Below, piece after piece: positions 12,451 to 12,815 of a stretch of 12,815 nucleotides of DNA (its first letter is position 1; every line of letters begins with the position of its first letter). The stretch covers positions 1 to 12,815 of the forward strand of contig NHEU02000043.1 in NCBI GenBank assembly GCA_002171495.2. Reading direction: 5' to 3'. This DNA comes from Alphaproteobacteria bacterium TMED93. Lineage in GTDB: Bacteria > Pseudomonadota > Alphaproteobacteria > TMED109. The translations under genes and the position numbers were made by a program. The notes under the pieces were generated by a model. The model was not told the origin of the DNA. It ran no database searches and saw only the letters and a program-made list of their open reading frames with translations.

Positions 12451-12815
12451 CTAGTTTATTTTTTCATTTAATTTTTTTATTTCTAATTTTAAAGTTTCTA
12501 GCTCTTTTTTATTATTACCCAATGTTCTTTCAAATATTTTTACTGCGATTTTAAAGTTTCCTGCAGCTTCTAAATAACTCCCTTCAGAAATAAGAAGCTG
12601 TCCCTTAGTTTGATAAGCTCTTGCTCTGTAAAGTGCAGATCTTCTACTCAATTCAGATATTTGCCCTGGGTTATTGGCAATTATATTACCCATAATATTT
12701 AAAACCTTATTATGTTCTATAATAGCTTCTTCTAATTTATTTTGTTTGCGCAAGGACAGCGCAAGATAATTTAATGCCTCAGCAATATCAGGATTATACC
12801 CATCGATTAATTTAT
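12451..12815 (-). CDS. TPR-like helical repeat protein, C-terminal part (5' end outside window)
   Basis: The frame stays open through the right edge, so this is the last about 120 residues of a longer gene. A TTG at 12753 is an internal leucine, not a start: the preceding codons continue the repeat (GYNPDIAEALNYLALSLRKQ). The visible part shows helix pairs of tetratricopeptide type: AEALNYLALSLRKQNKLEEA, then SALYRARAYQTKGQLLISEG with SYLEAAGNFKIAVKIFERTL, and a terminal coiled-coil-prone lysine-glutamate helix. The 12-residue helix spacing resembles TPR_12/kinesin-light-chain repeats. TPR proteins mediate protein contacts; the partner is unknown. It is followed on the same strand by NIPSNAP. 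Confidence 0.8.
   Translation of the reverse strand, partial: KLIDGYNPDIAEALNYLALSLRKQNKLEEAIIEHNKVLNIMGNIIANNPGQISELSRRSALYRARAYQTKGQLLISEGSYLEAAGNFKIAVKIFERTLGNNKKELETLKLEIKKLNEKIN

Noticed and set aside
12753..12753. TTG as the start of the TPR-like protein
   Set aside because: The frame continues upstream without a stop to the window edge and the added residues extend the helical repeat.

Overview
The window is very AT-rich (visibly over 70% A+T), densely packed, with intergenic gaps mostly under 100 bases and frequent strand switching. Gene content points to a streamlined marine alphaproteobacterium of the SAR11 / HIMB59 / AEGEAN-169 kind: a TakP-type TRAP receptor, an AzlCD pair, NIPSNAP, a VOC protein, an SDR, a SAM methyltransferase and many small exported proteins. 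That placement is inference from gene families and base composition; no rRNA or tRNA is present to fix it. I saw no phage, IS, CRISPR or integrase.

Left edge (1-490): an 18/19 match to the classical Fur box lies inside a leftward promoter (TTGACA, 18-nt spacer, TAAAAT) that drives a gene of which only the first seven codons (MKNILLL) are in the window. A cold-shock protein gene follows rightward, ending in a hairpin. Region 500-2620 holds five small exported proteins of unknown function on alternating strands. Two of them (2016-2273 and 2363-2614) are divergent paralogs.

Region 2640-5540: a Tat-type lipoprotein TRAP solute receptor (2678-3799) is followed after two bases by an intradiol ring-cleavage dioxygenase-like gene whose N-terminus is intact but has no ATG/GTG/TTG start. 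Convergent to it is a methyltransferase-cupin pair. Region 5640-6775: two tandem exported proteins with a shared GGTG-containing C-terminal motif sit behind a tandem 24-bp repeat and end at a bidirectional terminator.

Region 6767-8530 (minus strand): a fluoroacetate/haloacetate dehalogenase-type hydrolase, a 72-residue membrane protein and a SRAP (YedK/HMCES) DNA-protein crosslink protein are nearly contiguous. The hydrolase appears to start at ATA behind a strong AGAGG ribosome site. Region 8535-12815: another exported paralog, a MazG-like nucleotide pyrophosphohydrolase, a VOC protein, an SDR with a degenerate active site, a DUF4177-like protein, AzlC-AzlD, NIPSNAP, and the 3' part of a TPR-like protein running off the right edge.

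Three themes stand out: (i) a family of secreted small proteins (998-1468, 8535-8969, 5700-6191, probably 6220-6720) with paired cysteines; (ii) two enzymes whose reading frames require non-standard AUA/AUU-type starts; (iii) several genes, mainly the exported ones, with no Shine-Dalgarno and a -10-like hexamer ending 5-8 nt before the ATG, suggesting leaderless mRNAs.
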